A stretch of DNA of 64,000 nucleotides. Origin: Acidobacteriaceae bacterium KBS 83. Lineage in GTDB: Bacteria > Acidobacteriota > Terriglobia > Terriglobales > Acidobacteriaceae. The stretch spans positions 186,001 to 250,000 of the forward strand of contig KB906740.1 of NCBI GenBank assembly GCA_000381585.1. Direction: 5' to 3'. The notes beneath the pieces were generated by a model. The model did not search any database. It saw only the letters and a program-made list of their open reading frames with translations, and was not told where the DNA came from. The translations under genes and the position numbers were made by a program. Shown here piece after piece: positions 9,570-18,182 of this stretch; position 1 is the first letter of the stretch; the number at the start of each line of letters is the position of its first letter.

Positions 9570-9622
9570 CCTATTGCAATGCCATAGGTGATGTGGCAGG
9601 ATTCCTATGGGTAACGCATAGG
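9570..9622 (+). promoter_or_regulatory. two tandem 19-bp dyads, candidate PadR operators
   Basis: CCTATTGCAATGCCATAGG (9570-9588) and CCTATGGGTAACGCATAGG (9604-9622) both have the form CCTAT-N9-ATAGG. Their centres are 34 bases apart, about three helical turns, and the second ends at the GGAG ribosome site of the PadR gene. PadR proteins bind dyads as dimers and commonly repress their own operon, so these are likely autoregulatory operators. Inference from position and symmetry. Confidence 0.75.
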
Positions 9623-9629
9623 AGCGGGC

Positions 9630-9974
9630 ATGGGTGACAGGGCAGATGTGTGGCAAGGGACGCTGGCGTTGATGGTGCTCAAGACAATCGAGGCAATGGG
9701 GCCGATTCACGGCTACGGCATTGCGCGGCGCATCGAGCAGACCAGCGGCGATGTGCTCTCACTGAACTACGGCACACTCTACCCCGCGCTGCTGAAGCTG
9801 GAGCAGGAGGGTGCGATTGCCTCCGAGTGGGGTGCTTCGGAGAACAACCGCAAAGCGAAGTTTTACAAGCTGACGCGCGCCGGAAGGAAGCGGCTGGAGC
9901 AGGAGGCGCGCGAGTGGCAGCAGACGACGGCGATTGTGGCGCGGTTCTTGAAACCCGGAGAGGAGCCGGCATGA
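9630..9974 (+). CDS. PadR family transcriptional regulator
   Basis: Protein of 114 aa with the standard PadR-1 winged helix: WQGTLALMVLKTI, GPIHGYGIARRIEQ (recognition helix region), then NYGTLYPALLKLEQEG (wing) and a C-terminal dimerisation helix from about residue 85. Subfamily-2 length. The ATG has GGAG upstream. Its stop overlaps the start of the permease gene (ATGA), so the two are translationally coupled. Two dyads directly upstream suggest autorepression, with the permease as the regulated function. Confidence 0.93.
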   Translation: MGDRADVWQGTLALMVLKTIEAMGPIHGYGIARRIEQTSGDVLSLNYGTLYPALLKLEQEGAIASEWGASENNRKAKFYKLTRAGRKRLEQEAREWQQTTAIVARFLKPGEEPA

Positions 9975-12619
9975 GACAGCTACGTGCGTGGTGGCAGCGG
10001 ATGCGAGGGCTCGCTCGCGGATCTTCCCGGGAGCAGGAGATGTCGGACGAGATCGAGAGCCACATCCAGATGCAGTCGGAGGAGAACCAGCGCGCGGGAA
10101 TGACGCCGCAAGAGGCGCGTCGGCGCGCCATCCTGAAAATGGGTGGCGTGGAGCGGACGCGGCAGGCGTATCGCGAGCGGGACACGCTGCCGCTGATCGA
10201 AAACCTGCTGCAGGATCTGCGCTTTGCCTTCCGGCAGCTGGGGAAGAATCCTGGTTTTGCGGTAACGGCGGTGCTGATCCTGACGCTGGGGATTGCGGCG
10301 AGCGTGGCGCTGTTTGCGTTTGTGGATGCGGCGCTGTTGAAGCCGCTGCCGTATGCGCAGCCGAACCGGCTGGCATCGGTGTATGAGAACGCCGCGGCTT
10401 TTGCGCATTCGAACCTGTCGTACCCGGATTATCTGGACTGGAAGCGGATGAACAAGTCGTTCCAGTCGCTGGATGCGTGGGACGGCACCGGCTATGCACT
10501 GCGCGCAGCGGATGGTGTGGAACCGGTGTCAGCGATCCGGGTGACGGACGGATTTTTCAAGACACTCGGTGTTGCGCCGATACTGGGCAGGGATTTCTAC
10601 GCGGGCGAGGACCTGCCGAGCGGGCCACGGACAACAATGCTGAGCTACACAACCTGGCAGCATCGCTTCGGTGGGCGCGCGGACGTGATTGGACAGGTCA
10701 TCACGCTGAGCGATGTGCCGTACACGATTGTGGCGGTACTGCCGAAGGGGTTCAACTTCGCTCCGCGAGGCACGCCGGAGTTCTGGACGCCGCTCCATGC
10801 CGAGAGCGAATGCGATCTGCGGCGAAGCTGTCATGGCATGTACGGCGTGGGGCGGCTGAAGGACGGCGTGTCGCTGGCGCAGGCGCAGGAGGATTTGCAG
10901 GGCATCGCCGCGCAGTTGGCGAAGGTATATCCGGGATCGAACCTGGGGCAGGGTGCGGCGCTGCTGCCGCTGAGCGAAGCGGTCGTGGGGTCGGTGCGGC
11001 CGATCCTGCTAGTGCTCTTAAGCGGCGCGGGATTGTTGCTGCTGATCGGGTGCGTGAATGTGTCCAGCCTGCTGCTGGTACGGGCGGAGAGCCGGCGGCG
11101 CGAGATGGCGGTGCGCGGTGCGCTGGGCGCATCGCCGCTGCGGCTGGCGCGGCAGTACGCGACAGAAGGGTTCGCGCTGGTGGCGATCGGTAGCGTAGTG
11201 GGACTGGCGACGGCGCTGGGTGTGATGCAAGTGCTGCTGCGGCTGATCCCGAAACAGGGGATCCAGCAGATGCCGTTCCTTGAGGGGCTGGGGCTGAACC
11301 TGCATATTGTGCTCTTTACGGTGACAATTTCCGCGATGGCGACGGTGCTGTTCGCGCTGACGCCGTTGGTGCGGCTGCCTACGCGTGAACTGCATGAGGG
11401 GCTGAGCGAAGGCGGACGCGGCGCGGCGGGCACGTTGTGGCGAAAGCTGGGATCGAACCTGGTGGTGGCGGAGCTGGCGATCGCAATGGTGCTGCTCGCC
11501 GGGGCGGGTCTGCTGGGCAAGAGCCTTCATCGGCTCATGCGTGTGGACCTGGGTTTTGTGCCGGATCACCTGGCGAGCATCGATGTTTCGGGATCTCGCG
11601 CGGTCTACAACAAGGACGAGGATATACGGCGGCTGGACCGCGACCTGATCGATCGATTGAGCCGAATGCCGGGAGTGGAATCGGTGGCGCTGACGTCCGA
11701 TGAGCCTGTAGGGTACAACGGCGATACGGATTGGCTGCGCTTCGAGGGACGTCCCTACAATGGCGAGCACAACGAGTCGTTAGAACGCGACGTCACGCCG
11801 GACTATTTCAAGACGATTCAGGCAAAGCTCCTGCGAGGGCGCGTGTTTGCTCCGAACGACGACGCGAGTCACCCCAGGGTCACGATCATCAACGAGGCGC
11901 TGGCGCGGAAGTATTTTCCAGGCGAGGATCCGATAGGGAAACGCGTGGGCAACCTTGACCTGAAGCCGGATTCGATGAAGACCATCGTGGGCGTGGTGGA
12001 CAACCTCCGCGAAGGGCCGCTCGATGAAGATATATGGCCGGCGATCTACTACCCGATGTATCAGAATGCGGATAGTTTTGTTTCTGCGATTGCGCGTACA
12101 AAGGGATCGGATGCTGCGATGCTGCCGGCAATGGCGGCTGCGGCGCGCAGTGTCGATCACGATCTGGGCGTGACCAACGAAACGACGATGACTGTGCGCA
12201 TCGAGGAGTCTGCGTCTGCGTATATGCGGCGCTCAGCTACCTGGATGGTGGGGAGCTTTGCCGGGCTGGCTGCGCTGCTGGGGGTGGTGGGTCTGTACGG
12301 CGTAGTGGCGTACTCGGTGGGACAGAGAACGCGGGAGATCGGAGTGCGGATGGCGCTGGGGGCGCAGCGCGGGATGATCTATGGCCTGGTACTGAAAGAG
12401 GCGGCGCGATTGACCGTGCTCGGGGTGGCGGCGGGGCTGCTGTGTTCCGTGGCGGTGCTGTCGCTGATGGGCAAGCTGCTCTTCCAGGTGAAGGCGTGGG
12501 ATCTGCCGACACTTCTCGGCGTGTCGCTGCTGCTGGGCGTGGCTGCGCTGCTGGCGAGTTATTTGCCTGCGCATCGTGCGGCTTCGGTGAATCCGGTGGA
12601 GGCGCTCCGGGCGGAGTAA
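9971..12619 (+). CDS. ADOP family permease (MacB/FtsX-like)
   Basis: Protein of 882 aa. The order is an N-terminal cytoplasmic helical segment with SDEIESHIQM (about 20-60), a first membrane helix (about 88-115), a MacB-type periplasmic core, an FtsX block (about 335-460), a second periplasmic core, and a C-terminal FtsX block ending AHRAASVNPVEALRAE. This is the duplicated-permease layout called ADOP (acidobacterial duplicated orphan permease), which lacks its own ATPase. The start is the ATG that overlaps the PadR stop. The family is linked to ABC-type efflux or mechanotransmission across the envelope; the substrate is unknown. Confidence 0.92.
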   Translation: MRQLRAWWQRMRGLARGSSREQEMSDEIESHIQMQSEENQRAGMTPQEARRRAILKMGGVERTRQAYRERDTLPLIENLLQDLRFAFRQLGKNPGFAVTAVLILTLGIAASVALFAFVDAALLKPLPYAQPNRLASVYENAAAFAHSNLSYPDYLDWKRMNKSFQSLDAWDGTGYALRAADGVEPVSAIRVTDGFFKTLGVAPILGRDFYAGEDLPSGPRTTMLSYTTWQHRFGGRADVIGQVITLSDVPYTIVAVLPKGFNFAPRGTPEFWTPLHAESECDLRRSCHGMYGVGRLKDGVSLAQAQEDLQGIAAQLAKVYPGSNLGQGAALLPLSEAVVGSVRPILLVLLSGAGLLLLIGCVNVSSLLLVRAESRRREMAVRGALGASPLRLARQYATEGFALVAIGSVVGLATALGVMQVLLRLIPKQGIQQMPFLEGLGLNLHIVLFTVTISAMATVLFALTPLVRLPTRELHEGLSEGGRGAAGTLWRKLGSNLVVAELAIAMVLLAGAGLLGKSLHRLMRVDLGFVPDHLASIDVSGSRAVYNKDEDIRRLDRDLIDRLSRMPGVESVALTSDEPVGYNGDTDWLRFEGRPYNGEHNESLERDVTPDYFKTIQAKLLRGRVFAPNDDASHPRVTIINEALARKYFPGEDPIGKRVGNLDLKPDSMKTIVGVVDNLREGPLDEDIWPAIYYPMYQNADSFVSAIARTKGSDAAMLPAMAAAARSVDHDLGVTNETTMTVRIEESASAYMRRSATWMVGSFAGLAALLGVVGLYGVVAYSVGQRTREIGVRMALGAQRGMIYGLVLKEAARLTVLGVAAGLLCSVAVLSLMGKLLFQVKAWDLPTLLGVSLLLGVAALLASYLPAHRAASVNPVEALRAE

Positions 12620-12630
12620 GTGCTGGCCCC

Positions 12631-13136
12631 TTAGTACCGGGTGAGGTGTTGGATGATGTTGAGATGTTGCGGGTAGTGCGCAATGAGCTCTTCGCGCTTT
12701 GCCATCTCGAAGTCGGCGAAGTCGAAGCCGGGGGCTACGGTGCAGCCGACGAGCGCGTACGTATCGGGATAGAGCAGTGAGGAGCCGAACCAGCATCCGG
12801 CGGGGACGACTGCGTGGAAGCTCTCGCCGTTCGCGGCGTCGCCGCCGAGTAGTATCTGCTGATACTCGCAGTCCGGTGTGATGACGTGCACGCTCAGAGT
12901 GGAGCCGGCGTAGAAATGCCAGAGCTCGTCCGAGCGGATGCGATGGAAGGCGGAGAATTGATCGCCGGCGAGCAAGAAGTAGATGGCGGTGGAGGCGGCG
13001 CGGTCTCCGCCGTGTCTGGGAAGCCTGAGGGCGGCAGTATGAGCGGAGCGCGGTAGGTCTCGCGGAAGTAGCCGCCTTCGGGGTGGGGCTGGAGGTGGAG
13101 GCGGTCGATCCAGTCCTGTGCCGTTTCGGTACGCAT
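12631..13136 (-). pseudogene. DUF985 cupin gene broken by a frameshift
   Basis: The 5' part, starting MRTETAQDWIDRL at 13136, has the family start (HPEGGYFRETYR). The rest (TAIYFLLAGDQFSAFHRI, DELWHFYAG, then GCWFGSSL) is intact but in another frame ending at 12631. The two frames join if one base is restored near 13020-13028, where the conserved run would read SGLPRHGGDRAAST. The family is a single-domain RmlC-like cupin of unknown substrate. It could be a sequencing error rather than a true mutation, since all other residues look conserved. Convergent with the ADOP gene. Confidence 0.8.
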
Positions 13137-13192
13137 TTCTTAACAATACTCAAGCGATCGGCTATGGACAGATTGCATGAACCGCGTGTGTG

Positions 13193-13780
13193 ATGCTGGG
13201 GATGCGTCCGAAGCATGCGTTGGGTTCAGTCGTGGTGCTCGTTCTGCTGGCGGTGGTCTGGCTGTGGACCAGACATCCGGCATTATCGCCGCGCCCGTCG
13301 TCTTCCACAACGGCTCCGGCGGCTTCCGCTACTGCTGAGGTGCGAAGGAATGGCCGCGATGTGGCGGTGCCCGCGAGTTGTACGCCCGAGGTGAATCAAA
13401 AGCTGGCCACGCTGCTGGCGCAACAGACGCGGAGAGACGTGGACAACGTGATGGTCTGCGGGTTGACGACGAGTCATTCACGAACCCAGCGCGGCGGTGA
13501 GCATGGCAGTCACCAGGTGCTGCCGCTCATGGTGACCCTGCCGGGTGCGGAATCGAAGCTGGTGGAGGTAGTGACGAATGACGATTTGGACGGGGTGGTG
13601 ACCGCGCCGAAAGGCGCGCAGGTGTTTGCGTACGGACAGGCGTTCTTCGACCAGGGCTCCCGGTATGCGGCCGGGATCCATGATGTGCATTGTGCGACAC
13701 ATCGCACGGCGGACAATGGCTGGGTGGTGGTGAATGGGCAGAAGTCTCCGGCGAGCTGTGCTTCTTATCAAAACCGCTGA
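13193..13780 (+). CDS. secreted or membrane-anchored protein, DUF3465-like
   Basis: Protein of about 195 aa with an N-terminal hydrophobic helix (VVLVLLAVVWLW) and then a Ser/Pro/Ala linker, so it is probably anchored in the membrane and faces the periplasm. The C-terminal half (VFAYGQAFFDQ, then IHDVHCATHRTADNGWV) resembles the DUF3465 pattern but I am not sure. Three cysteines may form disulfides. The ATG at 13193 follows a GTG; the ribosome site is poor. No neighbour suggests a role. Confidence 0.6.
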   Translation: MLGMRPKHALGSVVVLVLLAVVWLWTRHPALSPRPSSSTTAPAASATAEVRRNGRDVAVPASCTPEVNQKLATLLAQQTRRDVDNVMVCGLTTSHSRTQRGGEHGSHQVLPLMVTLPGAESKLVEVVTNDDLDGVVTAPKGAQVFAYGQAFFDQGSRYAAGIHDVHCATHRTADNGWVVVNGQKSPASCASYQNR

Positions 13781-13810
13781 GGGCTCTTTATGAAAACCGC
13801 TGAGGGCTCT
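13770..13810 (+). repeat. 18-bp direct repeat, two copies, 23-base period
   Basis: AAAACCGCTGAGGGCTCT occurs at 13770-13787 and 13793-13810. The first copy contains the stop codon of the preceding gene. It looks like a recent small tandem duplication; no function is evident. Confidence 0.9.
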
Positions 13811-13896
13811 GTACGGTTAGTGGCGGACCACATAGCGACGGATCATGGATACGCAGCAGCGTTGCTGCAGAAGTTCGGAACTGAGAGGGGCGGCAT

Positions 13897-14796
13897 ATGA
13901 AGACGGCTGTCGTTGTCAGTTCCGTGAACCGGCCACAGGTGCTGCATGAAACGGTGCTTGCTCTCGGCCGGCAGACCATTCCCCCGTCAGCGATCATCGT
14001 ATCCTTGTGTGACACTTGCAGCATATTGCCGGAGACGTCGTGTCTTTTTGGCGTCAAAGTCGTCCAAGGTCAACCAGGACTGACAAGGCAGCGAAACGCG
14101 GGCCTGAGCGCGGTGCCTTCGGGAGCCGAATACGTGCTGTTTCTGGATGACGATACGGAGCTTGCGCCGAATTACCTGGAAAGCATGGAGCGATTGTTCG
14201 ACGGCCGAGACGACCTGGCGGTTGCCAGCGCCGTCTTCGCGATGGATGGCCTTCGCATTGGACGCCCTCTGAGCCGGGAAGAAGCCATTGCGGCGGTCAG
14301 CAGCCAGGCATGTGGGTGCAGAACAGAGCCGGCGGAAGGCATCACGGGATGCAACATATTTGTAAGACGTCCCGTAGCGGAGAGTGTGCGATTTGATGAA
14401 CGCCTGCCACTCTCCGGCTGGCTGGAGGACTTTGACTTCTCCGTCCGATCCAGAGCGCATGGGAGCGTGGTTTGGAATTTCGAAACGTGTGCTGCCCACC
14501 TGGGCATTCAACGGGCGAGCCGGGAACGGGGGTTCCTTGTGGGTTACGCACAAGTCGCAAACTCTTATTATCTCTGTCAGAAGGGGATCATTCCGTCGTT
14601 CAGCAACCTTCTGGGCACATATTGGCTGCCTATGTTTCGCCAGAATCTCCACTGCTTGCTTCGTTGCGCGCTCTATAAAAATTCTCCATGGAATCTGGTG
14701 TTCGACCCACCAGGCAGGATGGCGGGAAGTACCCGGGCACTGCTGGACGCGGCTCTGCGCCGACTGAGACCTGAGAGGCTGCTCGATTTTGTTTAG
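13897..14796 (+). CDS. glycosyltransferase family 2
   Basis: Protein of 299 aa starting with the GT-A nucleotide-binding strand (TAVVVSSVNRPQVL). It has TRQRNAGL at the usual position before the metal-binding FLDDDTE motif (about 80-86), then an acceptor-side GCNIFVRR and a catalytic-region WLEDFDFSVR. The C-terminal 90 residues are amphipathic. Inverting GT2 enzymes add sugars to polysaccharide or lipid acceptors in the cytoplasm. It is separated from the glycan genes at 3-9.5 kb, so membership in that pathway is only suggested. Confidence 0.85.
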   Translation: MKTAVVVSSVNRPQVLHETVLALGRQTIPPSAIIVSLCDTCSILPETSCLFGVKVVQGQPGLTRQRNAGLSAVPSGAEYVLFLDDDTELAPNYLESMERLFDGRDDLAVASAVFAMDGLRIGRPLSREEAIAAVSSQACGCRTEPAEGITGCNIFVRRPVAESVRFDERLPLSGWLEDFDFSVRSRAHGSVVWNFETCAAHLGIQRASRERGFLVGYAQVANSYYLCQKGIIPSFSNLLGTYWLPMFRQNLHCLLRCALYKNSPWNLVFDPPGRMAGSTRALLDAALRRLRPERLLDFV

Positions 14797-14829
14797 CCGC
14801 GTCGTCACGGTTGCTGTGTTCTGACGAGA

Positions 14830-15519
14830 CTAACCAGGTTCACCCTGAAGGTATTCGCGCATGCTGGTGCGCTGCGGGTGAATGCGGAAGCTGCCATACA
14901 GCAGCAGGCGCAGGATGGCATCGGGGCGCAGGTGCCAGCTTGCCCAGCTAAGCGGGGAGTCGCCGTTGGCATCTTTCGCGTAAATTTTGGCGCCGGCCTC
15001 GAGGAGTAAACGGATCGCTTCTTCATCGCCGAAGGCGGCGGCGCGGTGCAGCGGGGTTTCGCCGCGGGTGCGGACGTCCCGCATGAAGCCACCGGTCTCG
15101 ACGCCGGGTTTCGTGGCCCGGTTGGGATCGGCCCCGTGAGCGAGCAGCACGCGCATGACGCGGTTGTGCGCGACGCGCTCGGTGGTGCAGAGAGCAGAGT
15201 GCAGCGGGGTCTCGCCTGTATCGGGATCGGTGTAGTTGGCATCGGCACCCTGCTCCAGCAAGAACTGGGCGAGCCGCCAGTGGCCGTGGAAGCAAGCGCC
15301 GTTGAGGCCGAGGTCCTCACCGAGAACGGAGAGCGCGGCGCCGTTGGCGAGCAGGTGGCGGATCGCGCTGACGTCGCCGTAGTAGGCGCAATGCTGGAGG
15401 AGCGAAACGCCGTTCGCATCAGCAGCGGTGGCGGGGTTGCCGGCGGTGAGGTATTCGAAGACGAGGTCGGTGCGGCCGCTGGCGATGCGTTCGAGCAGGG
15501 ATGTGGAATCGGTGGGCAT
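14830..15519 (-). CDS. ankyrin repeat protein
   Basis: Protein of 229 aa made of five to six ankyrin repeats. The repeat signatures are clear: GVSLLQHCAYYGDVSAIRHL, FLLEQGADANYTD followed by GETPLHSAL, VLLAHGADPNRAT, then GETPLHRAAAFGDEEAIRLL. The ATG at 15519 is chosen because AGAGGTG lies just upstream and the protein begins at the first repeat; the frame is open further upstream but that part reads as shadow of the opposite gene. Ankyrin arrays bind other proteins; no enzyme domain is attached. Divergently oriented to the DUF4126 gene. Confidence 0.85.
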   Translation of the reverse strand: MPTDSTSLLERIASGRTDLVFEYLTAGNPATAADANGVSLLQHCAYYGDVSAIRHLLANGAALSVLGEDLGLNGACFHGHWRLAQFLLEQGADANYTDPDTGETPLHSALCTTERVAHNRVMRVLLAHGADPNRATKPGVETGGFMRDVRTRGETPLHRAAAFGDEEAIRLLLEAGAKIYAKDANGDSPLSWASWHLRPDAILRLLLYGSFRIHPQRTSMREYLQGEPG

Positions 15520-15628
15520 GGGCACCTCTGGGAACATTTGGTGGCGGGTCGACGCTCCTCCCTTGTACGCCGGGTGCGGAACATGCGTGAAGCGTAAAGC
15601 GTAAGATGTGGGCCACCGGAGGTCTGCC

Positions 15629-16246
15629 ATGCACTTTTCTCCGAGCACGATTGCGGCGCTGGTAATTGCAGCCAGCTTTGCCGCGGGCCTCAATGTGTAT
15701 GCAACGGTCCTGACGCTTGGTGTGCTGGCGCGGCTGCACTGGGCGGTGCTGCCCGGCGGCCTGGAGATGCTGGGCGACTGGTGGGTGATAGGGGCGAGTG
15801 GGGCGCTGTTCGCGGCGGAGTTCGTCGCCGACAAGATTCCAGGCCTCGACATGGTGTGGAATGCGCTGCACACGTTCGTACGCATTCCCGTGGCGGCGCT
15901 GCTGGCCTATGGCGCGACGACGCATCTGACACCCCAGATGCAGTTGCTGGCAGTGGCGGTGGGGTCAGGTATCGCGCTCGCAGCGCACGGATCGAAGACC
16001 GCGGTGCGCGCGGCGGTCACGCCGAGTCCGGAGCCAGTGTCGAATATCGCGCTGAGCACGACCGAAGATGCGATGGCGGTGGGGCTGAGCTGGCTGGTGA
16101 CCGTGCATCCCTGGGTCAGCGCATCGATTGCATTGGCCGCGGTGCTGGTGGCGGTCTTTGCGGTGCGCTGGGTGGTGCGGGTCTTTCGACGGATGTTCGG
16201 GCGCACGGGGAAGGGACTGGCCGCTCCGCAAGCGAAGAGCGCTTGA
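15629..16246 (+). CDS. DUF4126 integral membrane protein
   Basis: Protein of 205 aa with several hydrophobic segments and the DUF4126 pattern (AAGLNVYATVLTLGVLARL, then FVADKIPGLDMVWNALHTFVR). The ATG at 15629 has GGAGG 7 bases upstream; the GTG at 15608 does not. Function is unknown; the family is common in Acidobacteriota and Actinobacteria and lies in the cytoplasmic membrane. The last 35 residues are basic and probably cytoplasmic. Confidence 0.85.
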   Translation: MHFSPSTIAALVIAASFAAGLNVYATVLTLGVLARLHWAVLPGGLEMLGDWWVIGASGALFAAEFVADKIPGLDMVWNALHTFVRIPVAALLAYGATTHLTPQMQLLAVAVGSGIALAAHGSKTAVRAAVTPSPEPVSNIALSTTEDAMAVGLSWLVTVHPWVSASIALAAVLVAVFAVRWVVRVFRRMFGRTGKGLAAPQAKSA

Positions 16247-16432
16247 TCCGGAAGGAATTGGTTCGGACGGCAGACGATTTTCCGTCTGTCCGGGTCTCGA
16301 AAACGCAAATTCGATTGCCCAGGATTTCCCCAATTGGTGACGTCGCGATTTACCCCAGCATCAGCAAGTGGGCTGGTGAGTAGAAGCGAGCCGTCAGGAA
16401 TCGGGGAGCAGCGTCATGACAGGAGGGAGCTG

Positions 16433-17251
16433 ATGAAGAACCACAAGATCGCAGGCGGCGGTGGAGTACAGCTCCACCTTGTTGAGAGCGGCAACCCAAG
16501 CGGTCGCACAATCATGTTCATCCATGGCGTTTCGCAGTGTTGGCTCACATGGAGCCGGCAGATGAGCTCGGACCTGGCAGATGACTACCGGCTTGTCGCC
16601 ATGGATTTGCGGGGTCACGGTCTTTCCGATAAACCGCGAGAGGGCTATACGGAGTCGAAATTGTGGGCGGATGATGTCAATGCAGCCATAGAGGCTCTGC
16701 GCCTCGATCACCCGATTCTCTGCGGCTGGTCCTACGGACCCCTCGTCATCCTCGACTACATCCGGCATTACGGCGAGGCGGACATCAGCGGGATCAACTT
16801 TATCGGTGGGATCACGAAGCTTGGCAGTGACGAGGCGGCGTCGGTTCTCACGCCGGAATTTCTCAGCCTCGTCCCCGGGTTCCTTTCCACGGAGGTGGAA
16901 GAGAGCGTGCGCACCCTGGGGTCGTTATTGCGACTCTGCTTCGCGCGTGAACCCTCGGCCGAAGAGCTCTACCAGATGCTGGGATACAACCTGTCCGTTC
17001 CGCCGTATGTGCGTCAGGGGCTGTTCTCCCGCTCTTTCGACAATGACGACCTTCTGCCGCGAATCCGCAAGCCGGTGCTGATCACGCATGGGGCGAAGGA
17101 TGCGGTTGTCAAACTAACTGCCGTCGATCAGCACAAGGCCGGCATGGCCCATGCTCAAGTTCAAGTACCCAATGCGGGACATGGGCCTTTCTGGGATGAT
17201 GCGGCGGCGTTCAATCAGAGCCTTCGGAAGTTTTCCGAAGGTCTATCATAA
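16433..17251 (+). CDS. alpha/beta hydrolase
   Basis: Protein of 272 aa with the complete alpha/beta-hydrolase fold signature: oxyanion-side HGVSQCW (31-37), nucleophile elbow GWSYG with Ser100, acid Asp223 in HGAKDAVV, and His250 in NAGHGPF. The ATG at 16433 follows an AGGAGGGAG site; the longer frame from 16334 has none. It resembles epoxide hydrolase, haloalkane dehalogenase or non-heme peroxidase-type members. The residue after the nucleophile is Tyr rather than the Met or Gln of perhydrolases, so plain esterase activity is the simplest guess. Confidence 0.88.
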   Translation: MKNHKIAGGGGVQLHLVESGNPSGRTIMFIHGVSQCWLTWSRQMSSDLADDYRLVAMDLRGHGLSDKPREGYTESKLWADDVNAAIEALRLDHPILCGWSYGPLVILDYIRHYGEADISGINFIGGITKLGSDEAASVLTPEFLSLVPGFLSTEVEESVRTLGSLLRLCFAREPSAEELYQMLGYNLSVPPYVRQGLFSRSFDNDDLLPRIRKPVLITHGAKDAVVKLTAVDQHKAGMAHAQVQVPNAGHGPFWDDAAAFNQSLRKFSEGLS

Positions 17252-17306
17252 GCATGACGAATCACGGCGTTTACGTTTTCGAACGCTAAGACTCGATTCG
17301 ATTTGA

Positions 17307-17331
17307 ATTGGTCGGCCCTAGCGGACGATTT
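17307..17331 (+). repeat. dispersed 25-bp repeat, copy 1
   Basis: The core ATTGGTCGGCCCTAG followed by CGGACGATTT recurs with one base change at 19191-19215, and its beginning again near 19025. All copies are intergenic, next to small secreted-protein genes. Probably a short REP-like element. Confidence 0.7.
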
Positions 17332-17440
17332 CAGAACCTTTCTTAGCGAAGCGGCGTGAAGCAAACGACCCGGCTTAGCTTCGCGAATCCGAGTCACCGA
17401 CCTGCCTCATACGCCAAGCGGTTTGGGAGAGGAGAAAGGG

Positions 17441-17902
17441 ATGAAGAGAGTCCTTTCTGCAGTTGCTACCGTGGGCACAATCGTTGCGGCAGTTGCATGG
17501 ACTGCAAGCTTTCCCGAACGGAGCCAGAAGGAGATTGTCGGGTCAACCCCAGATGAAATACGGTGGTTTACTCCGCCTTACTACAACGACGGCAGACAGC
17601 GGGCGAAGCTGTTCGGCGACTCAAGCCAGGACGGTACCTGGATCGATCGGGCGAAAATACCTGGCGGCGCGCGTGTCCTTGCGCATACACACCCGCAAGA
17701 CGAACCAGTTACGGTGATCGAAGGCACTTGGTATTTGGGCGAGGGAGCGAAATTCGACTCAGCAAAGCTAAAAGCTTACCCGCCGGGTAGTTTCATCATC
17801 ATTCCGGCTGGCATCCCTCATTTTGCCGCAGCGAAGGAAGGCACTGTCATCGTTCAGCTAAGCGGCATCGAAAGATTCAAAACAAACTACCTGGAGAAAT
17901 AA
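17441..17902 (+). CDS. secreted cupin-domain protein
   Basis: Protein of 153 aa with a signal peptide (MKRVLSAVATVGTIVAAVAWTA). The cupin core has GGARVLAHTHPQDEPVTVIEGTW (motif 1, with two His and a Glu as metal ligands) and PPGSFIIIPAGIPHFAA (motif 2 with its His). The ATG at 17441 follows GAGAAAGG. A single-domain periplasmic cupin of this kind may be a dioxygenase, isomerase or sugar-binding protein; the sequence does not decide. Stands alone between repeats. Confidence 0.82.
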   Translation: MKRVLSAVATVGTIVAAVAWTASFPERSQKEIVGSTPDEIRWFTPPYYNDGRQRAKLFGDSSQDGTWIDRAKIPGGARVLAHTHPQDEPVTVIEGTWYLGEGAKFDSAKLKAYPPGSFIIIPAGIPHFAAAKEGTVIVQLSGIERFKTNYLEK

Positions 17903-18182
17903 ACCCTCCACTCGTCCGCGCGAGCGAATCGAGGAGGGCGTCGAAGCCGTCGCGCATTGATACCAAGCTCCCCCTGGAGCTTTGACCAAGCGGTGCCACT
18001 CTAAGGCTCACGATGGATAGCTGCGATGCCGGTGGGGTGGACTGCCGCCCGGACGAATCTCCGCGCCTGTCACTACTGTCAGTTGTGACGTATCAGTCGC
18101 TCTCTGATAATCGGGTTTGGCCTACCTGCCTATTTGGCGTCGACAAGCAGAAAGATCGGGGCTCGATGAAAGGGAAACAACG

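Noticed and set aside
10477-11193. 238-codon plus-strand ORF inside the ADOP gene
   Set aside because: Shadow frame of the permease; Gly/Arg/Ala-rich with no motifs.
12233-13216. 327-codon minus-strand ORF over the ADOP end and cupin gene
   Set aside because: Arg/His-rich shadow of the GC-rich permease and cupin frames.
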